From Devosia crocina (GTDB lineage: Bacteria; Pseudomonadota; Alphaproteobacteria; Rhizobiales; Devosiaceae), in assembly GCF_900116545.1 (NCBI RefSeq), contig NZ_FPCK01000003.1:124001-188000 (forward strand): DNA of 64,000 nt, given 5' to 3'. Position numbers and translations under genes: made by a program. This document shows, piece after piece, positions 32,162 through 41,341 of the stretch (the stretch's first letter is position 1; every line of letters begins with the position of its first letter). The notes beneath the pieces are model-generated. The model had not been told where the DNA came from, searched no databases, and saw only the letters and a program-made list of their open reading frames with translations.

Positions 32162-34105
32162 TTATTCCGCCGCCACGGCGGCGCTGGTGCGGCCCGCGGA
32201 AAATTTCCGGTGCCAGATCTGGGTTGAGAGAATGCCGACATAAGCGGTGTTGTCGCGAAAGCCCTCGACGCCGGTTTCGCCGGCTTTGGCCACGAGCTTG
32301 GCCACGGCCTGCGGGTTGAAGAGGCCCGTCTCCGCAACGGCCGCGGGTGCAAGCAGTTCGTTGACATAGTCCCGCTTTTTCGAGGTCGCGAAAGCCTGGC
32401 TGTCGGGCGCCCGATAGGGTTGCTTGGTGCGCGACCCGATGCTGGGCGGCAGGAGATGGGCGGTCGCCCGGCGCAGGATGTGCTTTTCGACCAGACCCTT
32501 GAGGGTCATGCGCGGCGGCAGAAGCGAGGCCAGCGCCATCACGCGGTGATCGAGAAATGGAAAGCGTCCTTCGACGCCATGCGCCATGGCCATCCGGTCC
32601 CCCTGCGAGGCAAGGATATAGCCTGGCAGAAGGTACCGGCTTTCAAGATATTGCGCCTGATGCTGGGGATGCCAGCGCGCGAAGCGTGCCGGCAGCGTTT
32701 CGGCAAGCGCAGCGGCGGCGTCGTAGCCCTGCAATTGCGCCCGCAGATCTCCGGAGAAAAACACCTTGGCCGCCGCGGTCGAGCGGAAGCGCGGGCGGTG
32801 CGAGGCCAGGGGATCGCTCAAAAGCTCGGGTGTGACCCCGAAAAACGCGGTGAGATAGTCGGCCGACTGGTTCTGGAGACCCGGCAGATAGGGGTAGAGC
32901 CGCTTGAACAGCAGCGGCCGGCGCGTTGAGCCAGGCTGGCGCGCGGCGAAGCGGCGGACCTTGTCTTCCTTGAAAAGATCATAGCCGGCAAAGACTTCGT
33001 CGGCGCCCTCCCCGGTCAGCACGACCTTGATGCCCCGATCCTGAACGAGCCCTGAAAGCAGATAAAGCGGCGCCGGCGCCGTGCGCACGATGGGCCGCTC
33101 GGTATGGGCGATCACCTCGGGGAAAACCCGCGCAATGTCATCATTGCTGCAGGAGATGGCGGCATGCCCCGTCCCCAGCGCCTCGGCCATCACGGCCTGG
33201 AAAGCGGTTTCGTCATGTTCGGCGCTCTCGAATCCCACCGAAAAGGTCGAAAGCTGCTGAGGCGTGTGGCGCCTCGCCAGTGCGGCGGTAATGGCCGAGT
33301 CGAGCCCGCCCGAAAGATAGGCGCCCACCGGCACATCGGCCCGCATGCGAATGCGCGTGGCATCATCGAGGACGGCCAATACCTCTTCGGCGAGAGCGAC
33401 CTCGTTTCGCGTGTCATAGCCTTCGCTCATATCGGGAAACTCGAAATCCCAATATCGTTCGAGCCGGGCAACCTCGCCTCCAACCACCATGAAATGGCCC
33501 GGCGGAAGTTCAAAAATGTCCTTGAAGCCGCTGCGCGGCGCCAGCGGCGCCCAGAGTGTGAAAATCTCGTCGAGCGCGAACGGATCGAGCGCAGCCTCGA
33601 TCCCCGGCACGGCCAGGAGGGCCTTGATTTCGGACGCGAAAAATAGCCCTTCGGCGCGCTGAGCATAAAAGAGCGGCCGCACGCCAGCGCGGTCCCTCGC
33701 TAAAACAAGACGCCGCCGCGCTCCGTCCCAAAGGGCAAAGGCGAAATCGCCATTGAGCCGCTCGATCGCCCCGGTGCCGTGTTCGGCGTAAAGATGCAGG
33801 ATGACCTCGGTATCGCTGCCAGTGCGAAACCGCCGCCCCCGCGCCTCGAGCTCGGCCCGCAACTCCACGAAATTGAAGATCTCGCCATTGAACACCAGCA
33901 CCAGGTCCTCGAGCCCCATGGGCTGCTGCCCGTCCTCGAGCCCGACAATGGACAGGCGGCGATGGCCCATACCTATACCCTCCTGGCACCAGTGCCCCTC
34001 GGCATCGGGTCCGCGATGGGAAATGGCGTCGGTCATGTCATGGAGATAGCCTCGTCCCGTCTCCGGGGAAAAGCCCTCCGCTTTATATCCTACAAGCCCG
34101 CACAT
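32162..34105 (-). CDS. asnB: Asparagine synthetase B-like glutamine amidotransferase
   Basis: 647 residues from the ATG at 34105, chosen because Ntn-amidotransferases need Cys directly after Met (MCGLVGYKAEG). Glutaminase domain 1-about 200 (SHRGPDAEGHW, FNGEIFNFVELR); synthetase domain with PP-loop VPVGAYLSGGLDSAITAAL and LTGEGADEVFAGYDLF. Family members amidate small molecules or polysaccharide uronates; an AsnB-like enzyme is common in exopolysaccharide loci of the exosortase-associated type. A perfect CtrA-type site lies 76-91 bases upstream of the start. Confidence 0.9.
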   Translation of the reverse strand: MCGLVGYKAEGFSPETGRGYLHDMTDAISHRGPDAEGHWCQEGIGMGHRRLSIVGLEDGQQPMGLEDLVLVFNGEIFNFVELRAELEARGRRFRTGSDTEVILHLYAEHGTGAIERLNGDFAFALWDGARRRLVLARDRAGVRPLFYAQRAEGLFFASEIKALLAVPGIEAALDPFALDEIFTLWAPLAPRSGFKDIFELPPGHFMVVGGEVARLERYWDFEFPDMSEGYDTRNEVALAEEVLAVLDDATRIRMRADVPVGAYLSGGLDSAITAALARRHTPQQLSTFSVGFESAEHDETAFQAVMAEALGTGHAAISCSNDDIARVFPEVIAHTERPIVRTAPAPLYLLSGLVQDRGIKVVLTGEGADEVFAGYDLFKEDKVRRFAARQPGSTRRPLLFKRLYPYLPGLQNQSADYLTAFFGVTPELLSDPLASHRPRFRSTAAAKVFFSGDLRAQLQGYDAAAALAETLPARFARWHPQHQAQYLESRYLLPGYILASQGDRMAMAHGVEGRFPFLDHRVMALASLLPPRMTLKGLVEKHILRRATAHLLPPSIGSRTKQPYRAPDSQAFATSKKRDYVNELLAPAAVAETGLFNPQAVAKLVAKAGETGVEGFRDNTAYVGILSTQIWHRKFSAGRTSAAVAAE

Positions 34106-34180
34106 GGCCGTCTCAGCAAGTCGCAATGGCATCATAATAACGCGTTGCGCGGGGATCGGCGCGGCGGGGCCGGCATTATC

Positions 34181-34196
34181 TTAAAACGTTGTTAAC
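34181..34196. promoter_or_regulatory. Perfect CtrA-type binding site upstream of asnB
   Basis: TTAA-aacgttg-TTAAC fits the full CtrA consensus TTAA-N7-TTAA exactly. It lies in the 100-base gap between the GNAT gene stop and the AsnB-like start. Chance occurrence in GC-rich DNA is low (about 0.07 expected per window by base composition). Suggests cell-cycle control of this part of the polysaccharide locus in an alphaproteobacterium. Confidence 0.55.
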
Positions 34197-34205
34197 GCGG
34201 GACTC

Positions 34206-35321
34206 CTATTGCAGCCGGTCGCCGTGAAGACGCGGCCAGGCCTCGCCTACAAGCCCGCCCAGCATGGCATCGCCCTCCCGCGCCGCCTTGAGCACCAGAG
34301 GGTCCCTTGCGGTGAACACGCAACGCGCCACGCTCGAAAAAACGGCACCGCGCTCCATCAGCGGCTCGATCAATCGTGGCTGCGCACGCCCCCCAATAGC
34401 GACTGCGCCGCGCTCCAAGGCGTCGACAAGCAGATGATCGAGCACCTGACCGGCCAGAGCACGCCGCGAAAACACCTGCAGCACCGCGGCCTCCCCCATG
34501 GGAGCCAGATGATAGATATAGGCCCCGGCGAACCGCCCGCCCGCATCCGTGACCACCTGCTGCACCGGCTCGCCGAAATCCTTCTTCTGGAGTGCATGGT
34601 CAAGCTGAAGCTCGAGACCCGCATCGGACCAGATCGGGTGCAAGGCATCTTCTCCTGCAAGTGCGCGCAGGGCCTCCATCATGCCGCCCCGGTCGGCATC
34701 GCGCCGGTGCATGCCCCGCGGCTTGAGGGGCAGTTCGGGCTGCGGCAAGAGCGGCTGACCCCGGCTTGCGGCCAGTTGCGCCAGCAGCCGGTCACCTGTC
34801 CGCGCAAGCGGCAGGCTGGGCCGGAGGAGACCGAGGCGCCGCCGCAGCCTGTGGCTCGCCGCTTCGACAGGGCGCAACACCCGTCGCCAGTCCAGACTAT
34901 AAAAGGGCAGCACGTCGCCTCCCAGGCTGCGCCAAAGACCCGTGCTCACCGGATTGGCGCGGTCGCTGATGGTCAGGTCCTGCGCACCCTGAAATAGCCT
35001 GCGGCAAAGCCGGGCGCCCGCCGTGGGGTCGGAGAGGTCCGGACTGACGGCCAAGGAATGCCCGATCGCGGCGATCAGTTGCTGGTCGCCCAACTGCATG
35101 CGCTGGGTATAGGCGCCCAGAAATCCCAGGATTGCGCCATCGCTGCCGGCGTAAACAAGGCAGGTGATGTCCGGATGCCTGTCCGGCAGATCGAGCGATA
35201 TCGTGCCCAGATAATCCCGCATTTCCGCGCTGGCCGTGGCGTCGCGCTTCTGGAACACGCGCACCAGCAGATCCGCCACCTCTTGCAGATCGGCGCGTTC
35301 AAGGGCCCGAATTTCGCCCAT
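34206..35321 (-). CDS. GNAT-type N-acyltransferase
   Basis: 371 residues from the ATG at 35321 (GGAG at 7 bases). The N-terminal acetyltransferase-like domain (about 1-150; EIRALERADLQEVADLLVRVF, ITCLVYAGSDGAILGFLGAY) is followed by a second, more degenerate domain (about 230-370) ending before a Gly-rich turn. A double-domain GNAT may move an acyl or aminoacyl group from the neighbouring ACP to a sugar. Divergent from the PCP gene at 35522. Confidence 0.7.
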   Translation of the reverse strand: MGEIRALERADLQEVADLLVRVFQKRDATASAEMRDYLGTISLDLPDRHPDITCLVYAGSDGAILGFLGAYTQRMQLGDQQLIAAIGHSLAVSPDLSDPTAGARLCRRLFQGAQDLTISDRANPVSTGLWRSLGGDVLPFYSLDWRRVLRPVEAASHRLRRRLGLLRPSLPLARTGDRLLAQLAASRGQPLLPQPELPLKPRGMHRRDADRGGMMEALRALAGEDALHPIWSDAGLELQLDHALQKKDFGEPVQQVVTDAGGRFAGAYIYHLAPMGEAAVLQVFSRRALAGQVLDHLLVDALERGAVAIGGRAQPRLIEPLMERGAVFSSVARCVFTARDPLVLKAAREGDAMLGGLVGEAWPRLHGDRLQ

Positions 35322-35521
35322 AGTCAAACTCCGTAGACACCGTCAGGCCCGGCAAACAGACATGCGTTCAACGGCGCTGCCTAGCATAAGCTGAAGCGTT
35401 CAAGCAGGATCACTCCCGGAGAGGTTAACGAACATCTTCTTAACTACACGGCCTGAAAGGCGCTGATCTTGGGGCCTCGTCCGTATAGATTGCAGTTGAA
35501 CGCCGAGAACAGCAGCAATCT

Positions 35522-37003
35522 ATGTATAAGCCGCTCCAGCCCGACAACACTGCTCCGCCCGCCTCCTCCGGGGGTGAGACCGCGCACGTCTATCGGGGTC
35601 CCGAGCGCCGCAAGTCTGCCCTGACCATTGCCGGTCTGATCAACAGCATCACCCCGGCTCTTCTGATGGGCTGGCTGCGCCGGTTCTGGATCGGCATTCT
35701 TGCCGTCGCCATGCTTGGCGCTCTGGCAGGGCTTGCTGCCGGCATGCTGATCCCGCCGCGCTATACCAGCTATTCCGATATCCTGCTCAATCCCAGCAGC
35801 CTGCAGATCGTGGCCGACGATCTTTATGCCAGCAATGTCCAGGGCGATGCGCAGCTGCTCGAGGTCGAAAGCAAGATGCGCGTCCTCGGCTCCACCAATG
35901 TGCTGGCCCGCGTCGTGCGCGATCTTGATCTGACCAACAATGCCGATCTGATGGCACCTGGCTTTTCGCTCTCGAGCCTGTTTCTCTCGGGCGGGAGCGG
36001 CATAGAGGAAGACCGCAACACCGCCGCGATCAGGGCGCTGTCCGAGCGCATCCGCATCCGCCGCGAAGAACGCTCCTATATCGTCACCGCCTCGGTCTGG
36101 GCCCATAGTCCCGAACAATCCGCCATTCTCACCCGGGCCCTCGTGAGCGCCTTTCTTGCCGAACTTGCCGAAGCCGAAGCCGATGGGGCGCGCAGCGCTT
36201 CGAGTGCGCTGGGCCTGCGGCTCGACGAGCTGCGCCGTGACGCCGAACAGGCCGAAGCCGCCGTCGCCGATTATCGCCGCGACAATGGCCTGCAGATCGT
36301 GGGCACGGATCAGCTGAGCACGCAGTCCGCCGTGCAGCTCAACGGCCAGATCGCAGCCGCTCGCGAAGCGCTTTTCGATGCCGAGGCCCGTTACAGTGCC
36401 CTGACCGCCGGCGGCCAGCAAGGCGGGGTCATCGCTGCCGCAGCGCAGGAATCCACGGTTCTTGCCAATATGCGCACCCAATATGCGACCACGCGTCAGC
36501 AAGTGGATTCGCTTGCCATCACCCTCGGCCCGCGCCATCCGAGCCTGACTACGGCCCGCGCCCAGCTCGCCACGCTTCAGGAAGAGATCAACCAAGAAAC
36601 CAGCCGCATCGTCCAGGCGGCGCGGCAGGATCTCGAGCGCGCCCAGCGCCTCCTCGATCAGCTCAACCAGGCCGCGACCACCCAGATGGGCGCGGTGTTC
36701 ACCGACGACCAGGCCCAGCTCGAACTGCGCCAGCTCGAACGGACCGCGGCCTCCAAGGTCACGATCTACGAAGCCTATCTCGACCGCGCTCAGGAAATCG
36801 CCGAGCGCAGCGAATTGAGCACCAACAATGTGCGGGTTATCTCCCCCGCCGTCCCCCCCATCAGCCGCAGCTATCCACCCCGGACCCTGATGCTGATCGG
36901 TGCCGGCTTTTTCGCCGGGGCGATGGCGGGCATCATGCTGGCCTTCGGTCTGGGTCTGAGGCGGCTCTACCTGGAAAGAAGGTCGCGGTTGGTCCATGCC
37001 TGA
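35522..37003 (+). CDS. Polysaccharide co-polymerase / chain-length determinant (Wzz type)
   Basis: 493 residues. N-terminal membrane helix after a short cytoplasmic lead (about 55-80, WIGILAVAMLGALAGLAAGML), Wzz domain with PPRYTSYSDILLNP, long periplasmic coiled coils (about 220-420), and a second helix near the C-terminus (LMLIGAGFFAGAMAGIMLAFG) after a Pro-rich stretch (ISPAVPPISRSYPP). No kinase domain is attached. It controls polymer length together with the polymerase encoded 8 bases in overlap downstream. Confidence 0.88.
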   Translation: MYKPLQPDNTAPPASSGGETAHVYRGPERRKSALTIAGLINSITPALLMGWLRRFWIGILAVAMLGALAGLAAGMLIPPRYTSYSDILLNPSSLQIVADDLYASNVQGDAQLLEVESKMRVLGSTNVLARVVRDLDLTNNADLMAPGFSLSSLFLSGGSGIEEDRNTAAIRALSERIRIRREERSYIVTASVWAHSPEQSAILTRALVSAFLAELAEAEADGARSASSALGLRLDELRRDAEQAEAAVADYRRDNGLQIVGTDQLSTQSAVQLNGQIAAAREALFDAEARYSALTAGGQQGGVIAAAAQESTVLANMRTQYATTRQQVDSLAITLGPRHPSLTTARAQLATLQEEINQETSRIVQAARQDLERAQRLLDQLNQAATTQMGAVFTDDQAQLELRQLERTAASKVTIYEAYLDRAQEIAERSELSTNNVRVISPAVPPISRSYPPRTLMLIGAGFFAGAMAGIMLAFGLGLRRLYLERRSRLVHA

Positions 37004-38324
37004 GGCCAGACAGCAGGGCGGAAGCGAAGCGACCAGCACGCTCGGTCACGTCCTGTTTTTGGCCGTCTTTACCTTCTACTGGATCACCCTGACCCCCTTT
37101 GTCGACCTGACCGGCGCAGCCGCGGTCGATCCCGTCGCCGGCAATTCCAACGCGCTTAACCAGCTCGTCGCGATACTGCTGTTCGGCAGTCTGACGTTGT
37201 TCTTCCTGACGCATCGCCGCGGCGTCAGCATCCTCGGCCACGTCTGGATTTTGGCACTGATCCTTCTCTGGGCCATCTTCACCTCGGCCACTGCGCTTCA
37301 TCCTGACCTCGCGATCAAGCGAACGATTCTGGTGATGATGATCGTGTGCAATGCCGCGATTGTGCTTGTGCTCCCCCGCACGGTGGAGGATTTTGCGCGT
37401 CTTTCGGCGATCGTCCTCTTTGCCATGCTCGCCATGTGCTATTTCGGCGTCGCCTTCAGGCCCACGCTCGCCATCCATCAGGCCAGCGAAATCCGCGAGC
37501 CCATGCATGCCGGGCTTTGGCGGGGGCTCTTCAGCCACAAAAACAGCGCTGCTGCCGCAATGGTGCTTGCGGTCATCTTCGGACTTTTCATCGCCAGGAG
37601 CTGGTCGCGCCTTGCCGGCTGGGCCATCGTTGTTCTGGCTGCATTCTTTCTGTCACAGACCGGAGGCAAAACCTCGACACTAGTCCTGCCGGCCATCCTG
37701 ATCCTCGGCTGGATTATCGAGCGCTTCCCCGCCCTGCGCTACCCTGTCATTCTGGGTGGCTTGGGCAGCTTCAATCTCCTTGCGGTCGGATCGGCCGTCT
37801 CCGAACCGATCCGGGACTGGGTCAGAGGTCTTGGGGTCGACGCCACGTTCAGCGACCGCGCCGATATCTGGCGCTTCGCCTTCGAGGCGATATCCGAGCG
37901 TCCAATCCTCGGTCACGGATTGCAGTCGTTCTGGCAGACTGACAATCTTGTTTATAGCGGCAGCACCGTCGAAACCTGGGCCGCAGCGGCCTTCAACGGC
38001 CACAATGCCTATATCGACACGGTGGTCGAGCTCGGCCTGCCGGGGCTCTTGCTGACGCTGATCTGGCTGATCTTCTTGCCCCTGCGCGACTATGGGCGGG
38101 CACAGCAATCGGACAATAACCCCGCCCTGACGCGGCTATTCATGCGCATCTGGCTCTATGCGGTCCTGCTGTCCTGCCTCGAAACGATCTACTTTCAAGG
38201 CGGAGGCGCCTTGTGGTTCTGCCTGCTGGTTTCGGTTTTTGGATTGCGCCTGCAAAGCTCGGCACAATTGGTCCCGGCGCGGTATCGGCAACCGTCCGCC
38301 TTTTTGGAAGCACGCCATGCTTGA
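36996..38324 (+). CDS. O-antigen ligase/polymerase (Wzy/WaaL superfamily)
   Basis: 442 residues with about 11-12 membrane segments. The O-antigen ligase family core is GLFSHKNSAAAAMVLAVIFG followed by SQTGGKTSTLVLP, and the large periplasmic loop with ILGHGLQSFWQ and GHNAYIDTVVELGLPGLLLT. In this locus it is the probable exopolysaccharide polymerase. Overlaps the PCP gene by 8 bases and the deacetylase by 8 bases (ATGCTTGA), a coupled trio. Confidence 0.88.
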   Translation: MPEARQQGGSEATSTLGHVLFLAVFTFYWITLTPFVDLTGAAAVDPVAGNSNALNQLVAILLFGSLTLFFLTHRRGVSILGHVWILALILLWAIFTSATALHPDLAIKRTILVMMIVCNAAIVLVLPRTVEDFARLSAIVLFAMLAMCYFGVAFRPTLAIHQASEIREPMHAGLWRGLFSHKNSAAAAMVLAVIFGLFIARSWSRLAGWAIVVLAAFFLSQTGGKTSTLVLPAILILGWIIERFPALRYPVILGGLGSFNLLAVGSAVSEPIRDWVRGLGVDATFSDRADIWRFAFEAISERPILGHGLQSFWQTDNLVYSGSTVETWAAAAFNGHNAYIDTVVELGLPGLLLTLIWLIFLPLRDYGRAQQSDNNPALTRLFMRIWLYAVLLSCLETIYFQGGGALWFCLLVSVFGLRLQSSAQLVPARYRQPSAFLEARHA

Positions 38325-39066
38325 TGCGCTCGCCCACCGCATCGCCAATCAGCTCCTCAAGCGCCTGCCGGGCCCGCAAATCACTGTGGGCACCGGCACT
38401 CCCATCGTCAGCTTCACCTTCGACGACGTGCCTGACACGGCACTGAGTGCCGGAGCCCGGATTCTCGAAGCCCACGAGGCACGCGGTACATTCTATATCG
38501 CCGCCGGTCTTCTTGGCCGCGAGGAAGCCGACCGGCGCCTGATCGGGGCGGAGGGCTGCCGGGAACTCGCCCGGCGCGGACACGAGATCGGCTGCCACAC
38601 CTTTGCCCATGGCAATCTGCGCGATCTCTCGCGCCGCGAGCTGACGAGGGATCTCGACAGAAACAGGGAGGCATTGGCCGAAATCGTGCCGGGTCCCGCC
38701 CCCCGCAACTTCGCCTATCCCTATAATTCGGCCGCGCTCCGGCATCGTCCCGCACTGTCCCAGCGCTTCCGTTCTGCCCGGGGCGGCGTCACCGGCATCA
38801 ATCGCGGGCCGACCGACCGCACTTATCTGCGCAGCTTCCCCCTTCAGCAACCCGAGACCAGCGTGGGCCAGTTGCATGCGGTCATCGATGAACTGGTCAG
38901 GGCGCCCGGCTGGCTGATCTTTTTCGGCCACGACCTCGCAGAAACGCCAACCCCCTATGGTTGCACACCGCAAAGCTTCGAGGCGCTTGTGCGGCATGCG
39001 CGCGACAGCGGCTGCACCATTCTAACGATAGATCAGGCGCTCGACCGCTTCGCTGCCGCTGCCTGA
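38317..39066 (+). CDS. Polysaccharide deacetylase
   Basis: 249 residues from the ATG at 38317. NodB-homology CE4 enzyme: motif 1 SFTFDDVPD (metal Asp), motif 2 HEIGCHTFAHGNL (HTxxH), motif 3-like FAYPYNSAALRH, and a late LIFFGHDLAE (motif 5 His). It removes N- or O-acetyl groups from the polymer or its precursors. No signal peptide, so it probably acts in the cytoplasm or is exported atypically. Stops 5 bases from the convergent glycosyltransferase. Confidence 0.9.
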   Translation: MLDALAHRIANQLLKRLPGPQITVGTGTPIVSFTFDDVPDTALSAGARILEAHEARGTFYIAAGLLGREEADRRLIGAEGCRELARRGHEIGCHTFAHGNLRDLSRRELTRDLDRNREALAEIVPGPAPRNFAYPYNSAALRHRPALSQRFRSARGGVTGINRGPTDRTYLRSFPLQQPETSVGQLHAVIDELVRAPGWLIFFGHDLAETPTPYGCTPQSFEALVRHARDSGCTILTIDQALDRFAAAA

Positions 39067-39071
39067 ACGGC

Positions 39072-40181
39072 TCAGCCGCGCAAAGCGGTCACGATTTCGG
39101 GCGCGATCCGGGTCCAGTCGTAGCGCAGCGCAACCCTTGCCTTGGCCGCCTCCCCCAGCTGTCCGAGCTTGCCCGAGCCGAGTGCCGCAACGACCGCCTC
39201 GGCAAATGCATCGACAGCGCCTGGCTCGACCTGAAAACCATTGACCCCGTCTTCCACAAGACCCTCGTAAAACTGCATGTCCCAGACAACAGGCGGCAGC
39301 GCCATGGCCATGGCCTCGACACAGGTGCCCGGCAGTCCCTCGTAAAACGAAGCGGAGGCATAGAGTCGCGACCGCGCAAGCCAGGACACCATGTCGCTGA
39401 ACGGCACCGCGCCGGTAAAGATCAGGTTGTCCGGCAGGCGCTTTGCAAGCGCGGCCACCCCCTCCTCGTCCGGTCCATAGCCGACAACGGCGATACGGAT
39501 GGCGGGATCGCGCTCGACGAGGCGTTCGATGATCAGCGGCAGGGACCGTCCGCCCTTGCGCGGCTCGATCCGGCCCGGGAAGATGACGTCGATATCCTTA
39601 TCGGCCGCTCCCGCCTCGCTGGAAAAAGCCGAGAGGTCCACCCCATTGGGGATGATGCTGATGCGGCCGCCGGCCCGGTAATGCTCGAGTTCGCTCCGGC
39701 CCTGCTCGGTCAGGGTGATGATGTGGTCGGCGCGGCGGAACAGCGCCCTTTCCATCATCATCTTGATCCCAAGAGACGCCCGGCCGTAAGAGGAGGGGAA
39801 AAGCGTCTTTGGGTAGAACTGCCCGGACATGCCCAGATAGGTCGTATGGGCGGTAACCGCCAGCTTGACCCCGCGCGGTATGGCAAGCAACGGGATCAAT
39901 GGCGGCACGTGGAGATTGACGAGCTCTACCTGTTCATCGCGCGCCATCTCGCTAAGCAAGCGCCGCACCCGAAGGCTCCAGCTCAGCAGACCCAGCCGCC
40001 CCTTGGGCATGGGCACGTGCTGGAGCCTGAAACCGGCGCCCGAGGCGATCCGCACATCGCCCCCGCCATGGAGCACGAGAACATCCCGGCCCGGATCGTG
40101 GGGCAGGTTAGCGAGAAAAGATTCGATGTAGCGGGCGATCCCGCCAACGCCCGCAAGCTGCGGATAAACCAGAACGATCAC
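39072..40181 (-). CDS. Family 4 glycosyltransferase (GT-B fold)
   Basis: 369 residues. Glycogen-phosphorylase-type GT-B: N-terminal ACCEPTOR domain opening YPQLAGVGGIARYIESFLA (Gly-rich loop), and C-terminal nucleotide-sugar domain with IDVIFPGRIEPRKGG, IAVVGYGPDEEGV and the E-x7-E motif in SASFYEGLPGTCVEAMAMALP. Transfers a sugar onto the lipid-linked intermediate. Last of three overlapping glycosyltransferase genes. Confidence 0.9.
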   Translation of the reverse strand: MIVLVYPQLAGVGGIARYIESFLANLPHDPGRDVLVLHGGGDVRIASGAGFRLQHVPMPKGRLGLLSWSLRVRRLLSEMARDEQVELVNLHVPPLIPLLAIPRGVKLAVTAHTTYLGMSGQFYPKTLFPSSYGRASLGIKMMMERALFRRADHIITLTEQGRSELEHYRAGGRISIIPNGVDLSAFSSEAGAADKDIDVIFPGRIEPRKGGRSLPLIIERLVERDPAIRIAVVGYGPDEEGVAALAKRLPDNLIFTGAVPFSDMVSWLARSRLYASASFYEGLPGTCVEAMAMALPPVVWDMQFYEGLVEDGVNGFQVEPGAVDAFAEAVVAALGSGKLGQLGEAAKARVALRYDWTRIAPEIVTALRG

Positions 40182-41341
40182 GCGCCGTCACCCTCGACCG
40201 CAGTGCTGAACTCACGGATGACGCGGTCCCAGCTGAAGCGCTGTTCCACCTCGGCGCGCGCCGCTTGCCCCAAGCGCTGCCGCAAGCCCGCATCGCCGAG
40301 AACGCGCCGCAGGGCCGAGGCAAGGCTTGCCGCATCAGGCGTGATCAGGAGCCCGGTTTCCTCGTGTCGCAGAATCTCGGGAATGCCGCCGACCCGGCTC
40401 GCGATCACCGCCCTGCCGGCTGCCATGCCCTCGACCACGGTCAGCGCAAATGGCTCCTGCCACACCGACGGCACCACGACCGCTTCGGCCTGGGCGTAAA
40501 GCGCCTCGAGCCGAGGCCGGTCGAGAAAACCGGTAAACGTCACCCGCTCCCCAAGCGCACCCGCCAGAGAACGGATTTTCTCCTCATAGGCTGTGCGCGG
40601 CGCATCGGCGAAAAACGAGGAGCCGGCGATCCTGAGATCGACAACGGGAAACTCCGCCGCGATCTGAGTGAACGCCTCAAGCAGAAGATGTGGCCCCTTT
40701 TCCTCGACGAGCCGCCCCGCAAAAAGCACGAATGGCCGGGCTTCGTCAGTGCCGGAAACCGCTGGCACCGCATCCGTGCCGTTGTGCACGGTCACAAAGC
40801 GTGCCGCATGGCGCGGAAAGGCGGCGGCTGCCTCGGCCCTCACATAGTCGGAAACGAACACCACGCGATCGGCCTTTTCAAGCGCCCGATCATATTGGCT
40901 GACCGGCCCGCGCGCCGTCAGATGCTCGTTATGCATGTGGAGCACCACGCGCTGGCCGCGTCGCTTGCGCAGAAACATCAGGGCAACGGGATCGTTCTCG
41001 ATGATCAGCGTGTCGAAGTCGCGCGCAACCCGCTGCGCCCGCAGACTGTAGGAGAGCGAAGAAACCGCCTTGAAGAGGCTCCGCCGCAGCGAGCCGGCGT
41101 GGGCAAGCTGTTTGAGCCGATCGGCAGTCTTTTCGTGCCAATGCCACTTCATCCCGATATAGCGCACGCCGCCGACGCCCTCGACATCGGCGGGACGGGA
41201 GATGATGGTGAGTTCGCTCCCCTTCGGCTCCCATTCTTGCACCAGCCGGTGCACCCAATATTCCACCGCACCGCCCTTGACCGGCGGCATGGGCAGCATT
41301 TCGGGCATCAGAATGCCGATCCGGCGCGGACTAGCGGACAT
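40178..41341 (-). CDS. Family 4 glycosyltransferase (GT-B fold)
   Basis: 387 residues. N-terminal MLPMPPVKGGAVEYWVHRLV, C-terminal FVLFAGRLVEEKGPHLLLEA and the retaining E-x7-E motif in PSVWQEPFALTVVEGMAAG. Overlaps the following gene by 4 bases and the preceding one by 11, so the three GT-B genes are tightly coupled. Donor and acceptor unknown. Confidence 0.9.
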   Translation of the reverse strand: MSASPRRIGILMPEMLPMPPVKGGAVEYWVHRLVQEWEPKGSELTIISRPADVEGVGGVRYIGMKWHWHEKTADRLKQLAHAGSLRRSLFKAVSSLSYSLRAQRVARDFDTLIIENDPVALMFLRKRRGQRVVLHMHNEHLTARGPVSQYDRALEKADRVVFVSDYVRAEAAAAFPRHAARFVTVHNGTDAVPAVSGTDEARPFVLFAGRLVEEKGPHLLLEAFTQIAAEFPVVDLRIAGSSFFADAPRTAYEEKIRSLAGALGERVTFTGFLDRPRLEALYAQAEAVVVPSVWQEPFALTVVEGMAAGRAVIASRVGGIPEILRHEETGLLITPDAASLASALRRVLGDAGLRQRLGQAARAEVEQRFSWDRVIREFSTAVEGDGA

